Under the pieces are notes generated by a model. The model saw only the letters and a program-made list of their open reading frames with translations. It did not search any database and had not been told where the DNA came from. 64,000 nt of DNA, taken from the NCBI GenBank assembly GCA_014058405.1, contig CP047423.1, forward strand, positions 3,828,501 to 3,892,500, given 5' to 3'. Below, one piece after another: positions 37,594 through 47,079 of the stretch. The stretch's first letter is position 1. Each line of letters begins with the position of its first letter. A program made the translations under genes and the position numbers. The DNA comes from Candidatus Nitrospira kreftii. GTDB lineage: Bacteria > Nitrospirota > Nitrospiria > Nitrospirales > Nitrospiraceae.

Positions 37594-37953
37594 ATGCAGT
37601 CTCCTGAACGCACGGTTCGGCAACGCCTCATCGATCTTCTGCTAGAGACTCCTCTGACCAGCGATCAACTGGCTCGGGCGCTTGCGATTCCAGAACGACA
37701 GGTGGAGGAGCACTTGGTTCATGTGGTAAAAACGGTGTCTCGAGATAGTTCACGACGATTTGTACTTGACCCGTCCTCCTGCTTAGCCTGTGGATTTGTG
37801 TTCAGAGACCGCACAAGAGTGACACGACCAAGTCGTTGTCCGCATTGTCGGAGCGAAGGGATCTCCTCACCTCGCTACCACATTGCCACACAAGCATCGG
37901 CACGCGAGGACACAGGCTTGTTACGACGGAACAAGGCCGAGAAAGGATTTTGA
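37594..37953 (+). CDS. HTH plus zinc-ribbon transcriptional regulator (COG3357-like)
   Basis: 119 residues. Residues 8-45 form a winged-helix-like HTH (RQRLIDLLLETPLTSDQLAR, ERQVEEHLVHVVKTV); residues 62-88 a zinc ribbon with CLACGF and CPHCRS (CxxC...CxxC). This combination is known as a predicted regulator fused to a Zn ribbon. Its TGA overlaps the next ATG (TGATG). Divergent from hpnR, so regulation of that gene is possible. Confidence 0.82.
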   Translation: MQSPERTVRQRLIDLLLETPLTSDQLARALAIPERQVEEHLVHVVKTVSRDSSRRFVLDPSSCLACGFVFRDRTRVTRPSRCPHCRSEGISSPRYHIATQASAREDTGLLRRNKAEKGF

Positions 37954-38180
37954 TGATGAAAGCTCGACTCCTACTATGTGTATGTGCCCTTTGTTTGGTA
38001 GTGCTTGGGTGTTCCGACCAGAAAGCTGCTGAGTTGTTTGAAACGGCCGCCTTTGAAGAAAACCAAGGGAATATACCGCATGCCAAGCAACTCTATGAAG
38101 AACTAGTGAATCTTTATCCCTCTGCTAAAGTGGCCGAAATTGCTCGGTCTCGTCTGGAGGATTTGAGAAACAGGGAATAG
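37953..38180 (+). CDS. Small TPR-like lipoprotein
   Basis: 75 residues. Leader MMKARLLLCVCALCLVVLGC gives a lipobox (VLGC) with Cys20 as the likely lipidated residue; the mature part is a two-helix TPR-like hairpin (AAFEENQGNIPHAKQLYEEL, LYPSAKVAEIARSRLEDL) as in YbgF/BamD-type repeats. Translationally coupled to the preceding regulator by TGATG; a second ATG at 37956 is equally possible. Confidence 0.78.
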   Translation: MMKARLLLCVCALCLVVLGCSDQKAAELFETAAFEENQGNIPHAKQLYEELVNLYPSAKVAEIARSRLEDLRNRE

Positions 38181-38301
38181 TCTGGCTGAACGCCTTCTCG
38201 CTGCCTCCATATATTGCTCATTTATTTCAGGCACTTCCAGTCTGCGCCCTACCATTGCCCATTGACCTCCCTTCTTCTGTGTCATGGCGAATCTTCCTCC
38301 T

Positions 38302-38315
38302 TCAACTAAAGTTGA
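38302..38315. promoter_or_regulatory. 14-bp palindrome upstream of the PilZ gene
   Basis: TCAACT-AA-AGTTGA, a perfect 6-bp inverted repeat with a 2-nt centre, 44 bp before the PilZ ATG. It could be a small operator; no partner regulator is identified. Confidence 0.3.
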
Positions 38316-38359
38316 CTGAGGATACGTGAGACTGATGACATCAACCAGGAGGGAGTCAG

Positions 38360-38722
38360 ATGAAAACCTACGCTGTTCGCAAGAAGTTACGAACTCCCGT
38401 TCAATGCCAGTTCTGCTACTTCGACGCCGGCACGCTGGTGAATGGAATCGTCTGGGATCTGTCGGACACAGGTTGGCGCGCGACGGGGCAACATCCCGTC
38501 GCCGTCGGAACCAAAACGACCGTGTACATCACGCTTCAGAATGGGAATCAGTCTTACAATGTTCTCATCGACGCCGCTATTGTACGCTGGTCGGACGGTC
38601 GAGAGGCCGGATGGGAAATCGTCAGAATAGACGAACCCAACCGCGATCGTCTCACAGATTTCGTCGAACATTTTAAGTCGCCCGACCTCACCTCAGCAGG
38701 CACAGATCGAACACATTGGTAA
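38360..38722 (+). CDS. PilZ-domain protein
   Basis: 120 residues, one PilZ domain with R7-x3-R11 (RKKLR) and WDLSDTG (DxSxxG), closing with WSDGREAGWEIV. Likely cyclic di-GMP receptor without an output domain. GGAGGG ribosome site 7 nt before the ATG. Convergent with the DUF1295 gene. Confidence 0.87.
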   Translation: MKTYAVRKKLRTPVQCQFCYFDAGTLVNGIVWDLSDTGWRATGQHPVAVGTKTTVYITLQNGNQSYNVLIDAAIVRWSDGREAGWEIVRIDEPNRDRLTDFVEHFKSPDLTSAGTDRTHW

Positions 38723-38743
38723 GACAGCCGGCAGAGTTGAGAA

Positions 38744-39580
38744 TTATGCCTGAGTTGACTTGTCCGACCTCGGTCGAGGAAACCACGGGAAAAAGAGATT
38801 GGTCGTAGCCTGATACGCTTCATACTCAGGACCTCTACTTGAAAGAGCCTGTGCTTCTGCCCGTGGAATGCCGGATATCTTAAAGAGGGCCAGCCCCATT
38901 CCAATTGGTCCAATCCACGTGAAGACCCAGCCAGGCGCGCCCAGCGTCATCACGACATAGGACCACCAATGTAGCCATTCAAAAAAATAGTTGGGATGTC
39001 GTGAGTATTTCCAGAGGCCCTCGCGACAGACTCGGCCCTGATTCCGTGGATCAGCACGAAAATAGGCAAGTTGTCGATCGGCTCTTGCCTCACCGGCCAT
39101 GGCCACACCCCAGATCAACAGACCGATGAGCTCCACCAATGCAGAGGGTGGACGTGGGTTCCACATCAGTACGAGAAAAGGGAGTGAAAAAGCCGCAACC
39201 GCCAACGCTTGCAGAAGAAAGTAGGCGAGCATCTTACCCGATTCTGACTCGCCCCACTCCTGCCTCAGGCGTTGATAACGAGCGTCTTCTTCCTTTCCGA
39301 TGACGCGATTGAACAAGATGTAGAGCCCCAGTCGACCCGCATAGAGAGTGACCAACATCACAGGCAGCAAGATTCGCTCGAAGCTGCCGCTTGCCTGCGT
39401 GGCATACCACAGGACGGTGAGAATCAGTCCAAAACACCAGCCTACGTCCCCAATCGCCGCGTTTCTGATCTTTTTCTGCACCACCCACAACATCCCCATA
39501 ACGACCGTCATGAAGAGGTACGCTGCCAGGACGAGAGGCAACGGATCTGATGCAAATATGCCATTCTCTGGTTCCATCAT
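38744..39580 (-). CDS. DUF1295 membrane protein (steroid-5-alpha-reductase-like)
   Basis: 278 residues, about seven hydrophobic helices. Signature motifs of the DUF1295/ICMT-like superfamily: GDVGWCFGLIL, REGLWKYSRHPNYFFEWLHWW and the C-terminal Glu-x-Y (GPEYEAYQATT). Bacterial members are presumed NAD(P)H-dependent reductases or methyltransferases acting on lipid substrates; the exact reaction is unknown. It begins 3 nt after the preceding stop and is the last gene of the ettA cluster. Confidence 0.85.
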   Translation of the reverse strand: MMEPENGIFASDPLPLVLAAYLFMTVVMGMLWVVQKKIRNAAIGDVGWCFGLILTVLWYATQASGSFERILLPVMLVTLYAGRLGLYILFNRVIGKEEDARYQRLRQEWGESESGKMLAYFLLQALAVAAFSLPFLVLMWNPRPPSALVELIGLLIWGVAMAGEARADRQLAYFRADPRNQGRVCREGLWKYSRHPNYFFEWLHWWSYVVMTLGAPGWVFTWIGPIGMGLALFKISGIPRAEAQALSSRGPEYEAYQATTNLFFPWFPRPRSDKSTQA

Positions 39581-39583
39581 GCC

Positions 39584-40471
39584 TCAGGTTTCAGGATACA
39601 CTGGGGGATAATCCCATCCATCGATGCCTTCGTGTTTCCGATCCGTCAACCAGCTTCGAAACCCTGGGATGGGAAACGACAAGTGTGCCTGAAGTTTCTC
39701 ACAATTCAGTGACAGATCGGGAGGCCTCGGCGCACCGGCATGAGCGCGAGCGGATCCTTCCTTCAGATGGCCTTGAAGCTCCGGGTACCACGCCAAGAGT
39801 GCCTGTCCAATTTCCCAGCGAGAGAGCCGTTCCCGACCACCAAGATGATAGAGGCCTGGGGCCTGCACTTCAGCAAGTTCCCAAATCGCGCGTACAATAA
39901 CCCCCGCTGGTAAAGGACAGCGAAATTCATCGCTAAAGAGTGTCACAAGATGACCGCTTCTTGCCATACGGCACATATCCTCGACGAAACTTCGATCACC
40001 GTTCGGGGACGTTCCGGCCGTCAGGACGATTCGAACGACGGTATGCCGAGGGTTCTGCAGCACCAGCCGTTCTGCTTCAAGCTTAGTCTTCCCATAGAAA
40101 TTGATGGGGATTGCCTCGTCTTCTTCCCGGTACCAACCTCGCCGGCCATCGAAGACCTCGCCGCTCGACAAGAAGATAAAGGGAATATTCGTGGAAAGAC
40201 AGGCCAGATGAGCCGTTGCGTCCACATTGATGTGACGAGCTTTTTGAGGATCTTGCTCGCATTCCTTCGTCCGGCTCAGGGCCGCACAATGGATGACTGC
40301 GTTGGGTTTGAGACGTTCCCACGTTCGCTCGACCGAGCTAAAATCCGTGAGATCGAGGACAGCGCGGGTGAGTCCATGTACCTCCCAGCCTGGCGCCCAT
40401 CGAGCAGCGGTCTTCATGAAGTACTGCCCGATCAATCCCGCCGCCCCGGTAATGATGACACGAGGTGCCAT
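39584..40471 (-). CDS. RmlD-like extended SDR (NAD-dependent sugar-nucleotide reductase)
   Basis: 295 residues. Rossmann motif ITGAAGLIGQYF, LSSGEVFDG and the catalytic YGKTKLEAE (YxxxK) are present, and the layout resembles dTDP-4-dehydrorhamnose reductase. Without other rhamnose genes beside it the substrate stays open. Located 10 nt after ettA and 3 nt before DUF1295, so co-transcribed. Confidence 0.82.
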   Translation of the reverse strand: MAPRVIITGAAGLIGQYFMKTAARWAPGWEVHGLTRAVLDLTDFSSVERTWERLKPNAVIHCAALSRTKECEQDPQKARHINVDATAHLACLSTNIPFIFLSSGEVFDGRRGWYREEDEAIPINFYGKTKLEAERLVLQNPRHTVVRIVLTAGTSPNGDRSFVEDMCRMARSGHLVTLFSDEFRCPLPAGVIVRAIWELAEVQAPGLYHLGGRERLSRWEIGQALLAWYPELQGHLKEGSARAHAGAPRPPDLSLNCEKLQAHLSFPIPGFRSWLTDRKHEGIDGWDYPPVYPET

Positions 40472-40481
40472 GGAAGATGGT

Positions 40482-42164
40482 CTACTGCCGTGTCAATTTC
40501 CGGTATCGAATCCGGTGCGGCTGATCCGCGTCTTTGCCCAAGCGCCGCTTACGATCCGCTTCATAGTCGCTATAGTTGCCCTCGAACCAGATGACTTTGC
40601 TGTCGCCTTCAAAGGCGAGGATGTGGGTGGCAAGCCGATCGAGGAACCAGCGGTCGTGGCTGCTGATGACGGCGCAGCCCGCAAAATTTTCCAACCCTTC
40701 TTCCAGCGCCCGCAGGGTATTCACGTCCAGATCGTTCGTCGGCTCGTCGAGAATGATGAGGTTCGCACCCTCTTTCAGCATACGCGCAAGATGGACTCGA
40801 TTCCGTTCACCACCAGAGAGGTCCTTCACCTTCTTCTGCTGGTCCGTCCCGGCGAAGTTGAATCGGGCGCAGTAGCCGCGGGCGTTGATTTCCGCCTTCC
40901 CCAGCTTAATCGTGTCCTGTCCGTCAGAAATCACGTCGTACACGGACTTGGTGGGATCAAGGCTCCGGTCTTGATCGACATAGCCAAGCTTGACCGTCTC
41001 ACCGACCTTGATCGATCCGGCATCCGGCTTCTCCTTACCGATGATCATCTTGAACATGGTGGTCTTCCCTGCCCCGTTCGGCCCGACCACGCCGACGATG
41101 CCCCCCTTCGGCAGGCTGAAATTCACGTTCTCGTAGAGCACGTTGTCGCCGAAGGCTTTGCTGATCCCGTTGGCTTCAATCACGACATCTCCGAGCCGCG
41201 GCCCTGGCGGAATATAGATTTCCAGATCATCTGCCACCTGGTCCTGCTTCTGATTGACGAGTTCCTCATAGCGGTTCAACCTCGCCTTGCCCTTCGATTG
41301 CCGAGCCTTCGGCGACATCCGAATCCATTCCAGCTCATGTTCCAGTGTCTTCTTCCGCTTCGACTCCGCCTTCTCTTCCTTTTCGAGTCGATCCTTCTTT
41401 TGCTCCAACCAGGAGCTGTAATTGCCTTGGAACGGAATTCCGTGCCCCCGGTCCAGTTCCAAAATCCATCCCGCCACGTTGTCGAGAAAATACCGGTCAT
41501 GGGTCACGGCAATGACGGTGCCTTTGTACTGTTGTAGATGCTGCTCGAGCCACTGCACGGATTCGGCATCGAGGTGATTCGTCGGCTCATCGAGTAAGAG
41601 AATGTCCGGCTCTTGGATCATCAGCCGGCAGAGCGCCACCCGGCGCTTTTCACCTCCCGACAGCGTTCCCACCTTCTGATCTGCGGGTGGACAGCGCAAC
41701 GCATCCATGGCAAGATCGAGCTGGTTCTCCAGTTCCCATCCATTGGCGGCTTCAATCTTCTCTTGTAGCTGCGCCTGCTTGTCGAGCAGCTTTTCCATCT
41801 CATCGGGGCCAACTTCACCGATCTTATTGCTGACGGCCTCATATTCGTGCATCAGTGCGACCAGTTCGGCCTTGCCCTCTTCCACGACTTCTTTCACTGT
41901 CTTGTTCGGATCAAGCTGCGGTTCCTGTTCCAGCAGCCCGACGCTATAGCCTTTGGATCTCGTAATCTCGCCCGTGTAATTCGGATCCATCCCTGCGATA
42001 ATCTTGAGCAGCGAGCTCTTGCCCGAACCGTTCAGGCCCAACACACCGATCTTCGCGCCATAGTAGAAACCGAGGTAGATCTCCCGCAGCACCTGCCGCT
42101 TTGGCGGATACACCTTCCCGACATTGACGAGTGAAAAAATGACCTGCTTGTCGTTCGTTGCCAT
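40482..42164 (-). CDS. ettA: Energy-dependent translational throttle protein EttA (ABC-F)
   Basis: 560-residue soluble twin-ABC protein that gates the first elongation steps in response to ADP/ATP ratio. Walker A motifs GLNGSGKSS and GPNGAGKTT, signatures LSGGEKRR and LSGGERNR, and Walker [12 protein letters not shown] and [11 protein letters not shown] are intact. The linker between domains ([20 protein letters not shown]) and the arm inserted in domain 1 are the EttA type. AGGGGA ribosome site. Confidence 0.95.
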   Translation of the reverse strand: MATNDKQVIFSLVNVGKVYPPKRQVLREIYLGFYYGAKIGVLGLNGSGKSSLLKIIAGMDPNYTGEITRSKGYSVGLLEQEPQLDPNKTVKEVVEEGKAELVALMHEYEAVSNKIGEVGPDEMEKLLDKQAQLQEKIEAANGWELENQLDLAMDALRCPPADQKVGTLSGGEKRRVALCRLMIQEPDILLLDEPTNHLDAESVQWLEQHLQQYKGTVIAVTHDRYFLDNVAGWILELDRGHGIPFQGNYSSWLEQKKDRLEKEEKAESKRKKTLEHELEWIRMSPKARQSKGKARLNRYEELVNQKQDQVADDLEIYIPPGPRLGDVVIEANGISKAFGDNVLYENVNFSLPKGGIVGVVGPNGAGKTTMFKMIIGKEKPDAGSIKVGETVKLGYVDQDRSLDPTKSVYDVISDGQDTIKLGKAEINARGYCARFNFAGTDQQKKVKDLSGGERNRVHLARMLKEGANLIILDEPTNDLDVNTLRALEEGLENFAGCAVISSHDRWFLDRLATHILAFEGDSKVIWFEGNYSDYEADRKRRLGKDADQPHRIRYRKLTRQ

Positions 42165-42242
42165 ATGTTCCCCTATCTAGGCTAATACCTTGCAGCTGCG
42201 CTGAACTGCACGCGCTCTTCCAGAAATGATTGCGAGATCCAC

Positions 42243-43049
42243 CTATAGCGAATGCAGAACTTGGAGGCCGGCGCTCGCCTGAGCGGCCAGGTCGACCAAA
42301 CCGGCTCTGACGTCTGATTCGTTGCGCACGGGACCGGTAAAGGCCACCCGCCCGCCCTGCATCCGGCCAGGAGTGGTAAACCGAAGATGAAACCCGAACC
42401 GATCCAGTGCGGTCACTGTCGCCTGCTGCGCGTCCGCATCGCCTAACGCACGAGCCAGCAGCAACAATGTCTCCGCTTGCTGGGTATTGAGCTCACGGAT
42501 CAGGTTCGAAGATGAATCCGCAAGCGGGTCCACAGCCGCCGCGACATAATCAGCCTGTGTCACCCAGCCCATCGACCCAAATCCACCGACAAAGTAAATC
42601 TCTGCGATGGCCATGCGGAAGAAACCGAAATCTTGGTAATCCACCCAGTAGGAGGCGTTGGCATGGCGGTCCAGGTAGCACGCGCGAACCTCGGCGCTTT
42701 GCTCTTTCGGCACCTTGGTCACGGAGCCCATCAATGTGACCCTGGCTGCCCCAAGTGGATCGATCCTGCTCTCAGGTGGAGTCACCAGTAAGCTGGCACG
42801 TGGATCACCCAGGAGATTTTGCGTATGCATCGCCATTGTGCTGATCAGAAAGACCGGTTGCCCCTGACCGTCCAACCCGTAAGGCATCACCGACCCGAAC
42901 GGCCAGCCTGGTTGCTTGCGTGAGAGCGTCGAGAGACTGCCTGTCTGCTGCAAATACACCAGCGTCTTGGCCCGCTCAGCATGGGATGGTTCTGGAACTT
43001 CAGGACCGTCTGAATCCGGCCCGCTGTTATGTTGTCGTGATGAAGACAT
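42243..43049 (-). CDS. HugZ-like pyridoxamine-5'-phosphate-oxidase-fold protein
   Basis: 268 residues. The N-terminal split-barrel part (AKTLVYLQQTGSLSTLSRKQPGWPFGSV, ASLLVTPPES, ARVTLMGSV) matches the HugZ/PNPOx-like family; the C-terminal 90 residues resemble the DUF2470 domain (GVDRFG-like ALDRFGFHLRF). Such proteins include haem-degrading oxygenases, but the haem-contact residues cannot be confirmed by eye. 78 bp upstream of ettA. Confidence 0.8.
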   Translation of the reverse strand: MSSSRQHNSGPDSDGPEVPEPSHAERAKTLVYLQQTGSLSTLSRKQPGWPFGSVMPYGLDGQGQPVFLISTMAMHTQNLLGDPRASLLVTPPESRIDPLGAARVTLMGSVTKVPKEQSAEVRACYLDRHANASYWVDYQDFGFFRMAIAEIYFVGGFGSMGWVTQADYVAAAVDPLADSSSNLIRELNTQQAETLLLLARALGDADAQQATVTALDRFGFHLRFTTPGRMQGGRVAFTGPVRNESDVRAGLVDLAAQASAGLQVLHSL

Positions 43050-43416
43050 GAGATGATCGTTTCCCGGCGCTCAATGAATTGAGTGACACCTTACCCTGGA
43101 TCTGTGGGACATTTCCACTGAGCGATAAGGCTGGTACTCGGCTCTTGGCCAAAGTCGTCGATGCGTACAAAAGCAGCCCTACCAGTCCAGACCAAAGTGC
43201 GACTCCCAGAAGATTGGCCAGAACTCATCGCTAGGCTCTCAGAGACTATACAGAAGAATCAGTTCGAGAAGGCTGTGGCATTGCTGCTGTCAATCGCTCG
43301 CTCGAAGGTTGTCAGCATTTCGAATGTTTTGGCCCTGAGAGCCATGAGTCGCCGACGTTCCAGTTTTCAGCTTATAATCTTGCTACCCGCTTTCTCCACC
43401 TGTCGTCGGAGGTGCC
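43050..43416 (+). other. 367-bp divergent region upstream of the FAD monooxygenase
   Basis: A plus-strand frame starts at 43161 but runs into the monooxygenase in another frame and has no family resemblance. TATAAT occurs at about 43375-43380, 37 bp before the monooxygenase start, without a convincing -35. Short stretches (near CATCG and ATACAGAA, 43228-43262) recur upstream of the monooxygenase remnant at 46600-46640. Confidence 0.45.
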
Positions 43417-44661
43417 ATGCCGGAGACCATCTCTGTCCAGTGCTGCATTGCCGGTGGAGGACCGGCCGGCATGATGTTGGGCCTGTTGCTGGCCCGAGCT
43501 GGTGTCTCGGTACTCGTCCTCGAGAAACATGCGGACTTTCTACGTGATTTTCGTGGTGACACCCTACACCCCTCAACGCTAGAAATTATGCACGAGCTGG
43601 GATTGCTCGAACGATTCCTTCGCCTGCCCCATCAAAAAGTATCTCGGATCAACGCCCGGTTCGGCGAACTGGAGTTCACGGTCGCCGATTTCTCTCATCT
43701 GCCGACCCGATGCCGCTATGTCGCCTTCATGCCCCAGTGGGACTTTCTCAACTTTCTCGTGGAGGTGGGAAGCCAGCATCCTACCTTTCAGGTCCGCATG
43801 AGTGCGGAAGTGACCAACTTGATCGAGGATGGTGGTTCGGTCGTTGGGCTTTGCGCTGAAATGCCAAGCGGACCGCTGGAGGTTCGCACCCCACTCGTCG
43901 TGGGGGCCGACGGTCGTCACTCAATCGTTCGCACGTGTGCGGGGCTCTCGGTTGAAGAATTCGGTGCTCCGATGGACGTGCTCTGGTTCCGATTGTCACG
44001 GAAAGCCGAGGACCCGGCCGATCCAATGGGCCGCTTCGATGTCGGTCGCCTTTTTATCATGCTGAATCGAGGGGATTACTGGCAATGCGGCTTCGTCATT
44101 GCCAAAGGGTCGGTGGATGAGATTCGGGCGCAAGGCCTGCCGCTGTTCCGCGAGAGCGTTGCGAAGCTGGCCCCGTTTGCCGCCGACCGCGTTCACGAAC
44201 TACAAGACTGGGAACCGATCAAACTATTGACCGTCCAGGTCGATCGGCTGCGTCAATGGTACAAACCGGGACTGCTCTGCATCGGGGACGCGGCCCACGC
44301 CATGTCGCCGGTCGGTGGCGTGGGCATCAACTTGGCGATTCAGGACGCGGTGGCAACAGCCAATCTGTTATGGCAACCGCTGCGCGACGAGCGAGTAACT
44401 GAAGCGGATCTGGCCAAGGTGCAAGCGCGACGTGTCTGTCCTACTCAAATTACCCAACGAGTCCAGCTGATCATCCAAAACGGAGTGATCAGTCGAGTAT
44501 TGGGTAGCAAGACTCCCCTGGCACCTCCCTATGCCCTCCGACTGCTGGCCCGATTCCCTTTTCTTCGTCGGATCCCCGCCCGGATGATTGGTCTCGGGGT
44601 CCGGCCTGAGCATCCGCGATCACCACTCTGCACGCAGGCATACCTGGGTCCAGAACGCTGA
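43417..44661 (+). CDS. FAD-dependent aromatic/prenyl monooxygenase
   Basis: 414-residue group A flavoprotein monooxygenase. GxGxxG as GGGPAG near residue 14, the RGDTLHPSTLEIMHELGL segment typical of the p-hydroxybenzoate-hydroxylase/UbiH class, DG motif in VVGADGRHS and GD motif in CIGDAAHAMSPVGGVGINLA. Substrate unknown; could act on a quinone precursor, polyketide or aromatic acid. GGAGG site 5 nt before the ATG. A deleted paralogue is found at 46782-46885. Confidence 0.88.
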   Translation: MPETISVQCCIAGGGPAGMMLGLLLARAGVSVLVLEKHADFLRDFRGDTLHPSTLEIMHELGLLERFLRLPHQKVSRINARFGELEFTVADFSHLPTRCRYVAFMPQWDFLNFLVEVGSQHPTFQVRMSAEVTNLIEDGGSVVGLCAEMPSGPLEVRTPLVVGADGRHSIVRTCAGLSVEEFGAPMDVLWFRLSRKAEDPADPMGRFDVGRLFIMLNRGDYWQCGFVIAKGSVDEIRAQGLPLFRESVAKLAPFAADRVHELQDWEPIKLLTVQVDRLRQWYKPGLLCIGDAAHAMSPVGGVGINLAIQDAVATANLLWQPLRDERVTEADLAKVQARRVCPTQITQRVQLIIQNGVISRVLGSKTPLAPPYALRLLARFPFLRRIPARMIGLGVRPEHPRSPLCTQAYLGPER

Positions 44662-44776
44662 AGCGGAACGCCTATGCTCTGATCGGCTGGCAGAGGATTT
44701 GAAGCTAGCCGGAAGCGCCCGTGAACCTTGCAGGCACGATATTTCTCTGGCCCGCAAGTAGTTTCTCAATACCCTG

Positions 44777-46588
44777 CTAGGTTCTTCCATGTGCCATGCT
44801 GCGAAATACTTCGTTCTTATCCAGCAGGTCTGCGTAGGTCCCCCGATCCGTGATGGATCCGTTTTCCAGCAAATAAATGATGTCAGCTTGCCGCACTGTC
44901 CTTAAACGATGGGCGATCATAATGATCGTCTTCTCCTGGAAGATCCCTCGGATCGCGTCCGTCACCGTGTCTTCGGTGAGACTATCCAACGCACTCGTCG
45001 CCTCATCAAGAATCAGGACGTCCGGGTCACTATACACTGCCCGAGCGATTCCAATACGCTGCCGCTGTCCCCCACTGAGCCTCACACCGCGCTCACCGAC
45101 CATTGTTTTATATCCATTCGGCAGTTCCCCCGCGACGAATTCATGAAGATTGGCGATGTGTGCCGCATGTTCCACGCGATCGAGATCCAGATCTCTGGAT
45201 GCCACACCGAACGCGATGTTCGCGGCGAGGGTGTCATCGGCTAAATAGATGTATTGGGGAACATATCCCAGGTGTTTCTGCCATGACGTGACGTTGCGTG
45301 ACGTGATTGGAATCCCATCCACTAACAAGGAACCGTCTTGCGGTTCCAATAACCCCAAAATAATATCAACGACCGTGGTCTTTCCTCCTCCGGAACTTCC
45401 CACGATGGCCACTGTCGTATTACTCTGTATACTGAGATTCAGGTTGTTGATCAGAGGAGCGGTTGCATTGGGATATTGAAATACCATGTCCTTTAATGTG
45501 ATTTCTTGCTGCAAGGGACCGATGTCCTCGCTCGCCGGCCGCTTCGGCATAACTTTTACTTTTGGGGCCTTTACCAGCGTCTTCAGTTTGTCCTCAACGG
45601 CCTCGAGCGAGCTCACGTTGAACCGCACCGTCGTGGCACTCCCAAAAATCTGTTGAAATGCCGGAAGCAGACGATAGCCTGTGAATGCATAGAGCGCCAT
45701 CAAAGGGAGCGCTTCTTTGAGATCTTGGTGCGTCGCCAGGAGATAAATCACCAGCAAAATCACCGACCCAAACGCAATGCTTTCAATGACGTATCGCGGC
45801 GCCTGACTCATGGCGGCGCTCATCCATTGATTGTTCGCATATAGTGCCGCATGTTGAGCGAACCGGTCCTGATACGCTTCATCTTGCCCTAGGATCTTGA
45901 GCTCCTTGATCCCACTTAATATCTCCGTTGCTAGTCGAAAGCGTTCCCTGTTCGCAGCTTTACTGGCTCTTCCAAGACTGGTCACCCTGTGACGAATCGC
46001 CTGGAACACGACAACGTAGAGAACTCCTAAGACAGTGCCGAACAAGACCGCCAGCCATGGATCAACCCACATGACAAGAAGCAGAATACTCATCCCGGTG
46101 ATGATCTTCGCGATGGCTTGCAAGATGGGAACAATAACGCCCTGGATCAGCCGGTTCACATCATCGGTACAATTCATGACCAGGTTCGAGCTATTGTGCT
46201 CCAAATAATAGGTGTAAGGCTGTCGCACATAACTGGACAGTATCTGCGTTGAAAGGCTATGCCCCAGATTGTGGGAAAACCATAAAATGGCCGACGAGCT
46301 GGCTAGCGCCACCGCATTGCTACAGACCATGATCACAAACGCCGCGGAGCCTAATCCAATAAGAAAGGTGTCACTGGATTCAAATTCCAACCAGGTAAAG
46401 AGGTGGCGCAACCAGGGATTCGTATGGATCAGATCCGGGTTTCCCACCACTGCCATAAACGGCAGGATCGAAGAAACTCCCAATGCACCGGTGAGACCGT
46501 CAAGCACCATAAGTCCGAGTAGCGCATAGGAGAGGCGCCGCTCTCTGGCATTCAACAATGCTCGAAGTCGGTTAATGAGTCGCCACAT
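44777..46588 (-). CDS. PglK/MsbA-like ABC exporter
   Basis: 603-residue half-transporter: six-helix membrane domain (1-310) with GIKELKILGQDEAYQDRF, typical of PglK-type lipid-linked oligosaccharide flippases, and an ATPase domain with Walker A VGSSGGGKTT, signature RLSGGQRQR, Walker B VLILDEATSALD and the switch His (IAHRL). Would act as a homodimer moving a lipid-linked glycan or lipid across the inner membrane. No glycosyltransferase cluster adjoins it. Confidence 0.88.
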   Translation of the reverse strand: MWRLINRLRALLNARERRLSYALLGLMVLDGLTGALGVSSILPFMAVVGNPDLIHTNPWLRHLFTWLEFESSDTFLIGLGSAAFVIMVCSNAVALASSSAILWFSHNLGHSLSTQILSSYVRQPYTYYLEHNSSNLVMNCTDDVNRLIQGVIVPILQAIAKIITGMSILLLVMWVDPWLAVLFGTVLGVLYVVVFQAIRHRVTSLGRASKAANRERFRLATEILSGIKELKILGQDEAYQDRFAQHAALYANNQWMSAAMSQAPRYVIESIAFGSVILLVIYLLATHQDLKEALPLMALYAFTGYRLLPAFQQIFGSATTVRFNVSSLEAVEDKLKTLVKAPKVKVMPKRPASEDIGPLQQEITLKDMVFQYPNATAPLINNLNLSIQSNTTVAIVGSSGGGKTTVVDIILGLLEPQDGSLLVDGIPITSRNVTSWQKHLGYVPQYIYLADDTLAANIAFGVASRDLDLDRVEHAAHIANLHEFVAGELPNGYKTMVGERGVRLSGGQRQRIGIARAVYSDPDVLILDEATSALDSLTEDTVTDAIRGIFQEKTIIMIAHRLRTVRQADIIYLLENGSITDRGTYADLLDKNEVFRSMAHGRT

Positions 46589-46911
46589 AACAGAGTTTCA
46601 GAAGCTCATCGGGGATATACAGAAAAGCTATGCCGAGGCTGGCTTTTGCTGTCTCTTCATGGGCCTTGGCCAAATTTCATGAAGAGCTTACTTCAGGTAC
46701 TGATCTGAATTATGAACCATACTTGGACGAGAGGGGACCACTAGCAGTTTCCCTCGTTCCCCTGATGGTTTGGAGACCTGATACCGGAAGCCATCTCAGT
46801 GCAGTGCTGCATTGCCGATGGAGGGCTGGCCGGGATGATGCTGGGCCTGCTGCTGACCCGATTCCCTTTTCTTCGTCGGATCCCACTTCGGCGAAGCCGA
46901 TCAAGTATGAA
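46589..46911. other. 323-bp region holding a monooxygenase remnant
   Basis: Lies between the ABC exporter start (46588) and the 55-aa gene stop (46912). The right half is the deletion-scarred monooxygenase copy at 46782-46885. The left half has short patches resembling the sequence upstream of the intact monooxygenase, suggesting a duplicated promoter region now decayed. Confidence 0.5.
46782..46885 (+). pseudogene. Internally deleted paralogue of the FAD monooxygenase
   Basis: Codons here read IPEAISVQCCIADGGLAGMMLGLL, matching the first 27 codons of the gene at 43417 (about 12 mismatches in 81 bases), then jump in frame to FPFLRRIP, identical over 23 bases with 44554-44576. In the intact gene both flanks carry TGCTGGCCCGA (43487 and 44543), so a deletion of about 1056 bp between 11-bp direct repeats explains the junction. 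The start ATG is ATA, and GGGPAG is changed to DGGLAG, so it is dead. Confidence 0.88.
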
Positions 46912-47079
46912 TTAAATCCCCAACTCTTCCGATAGCCGCACCTCGGATTCGTCGAGGATCTCTTCCAGGCAGGTGAAGCAGGGGAAGGGAAATCGGTCGA
47001 CGGGAATCGCGCAGACTTCACCCACCGGCGACTCTTCCAGCGCCGGGCCGCCACATTCTTTGTGGACGAGGACTAGCAT
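46912..47079 (-). CDS. 55-residue cysteine-containing protein
   Basis: Reads MLVLVHKECGGPALEE at the start, then EVCAIPVDRFPFPCFTCLEEI, and ends LSEELGI. Four cysteines, two in a CxxC, could bind zinc or a metal cluster (C9...C23, CFTC), but the family is not recognised. Its ATG overlaps the upstream hydrolase stop as TAATG, strong evidence that it is translated as the last gene of the two-hydrolase operon. Confidence 0.65.
   Translation of the reverse strand: MLVLVHKECGGPALEESPVGEVCAIPVDRFPFPCFTCLEEILDESEVRLSEELGI

Noticed and set aside
43161..43547. 128-codon plus-strand frame before the FAD monooxygenase
   Set aside because: It overlaps the monooxygenase in another frame, has Arg/Cys-rich shadow composition at its end and no family resemblance.
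46630..46935. 101-codon plus-strand frame beside the monooxygenase remnant
   Set aside because: Its similarity to the neighbouring locus is in the wrong frame; it is a by-product of the duplicated DNA.
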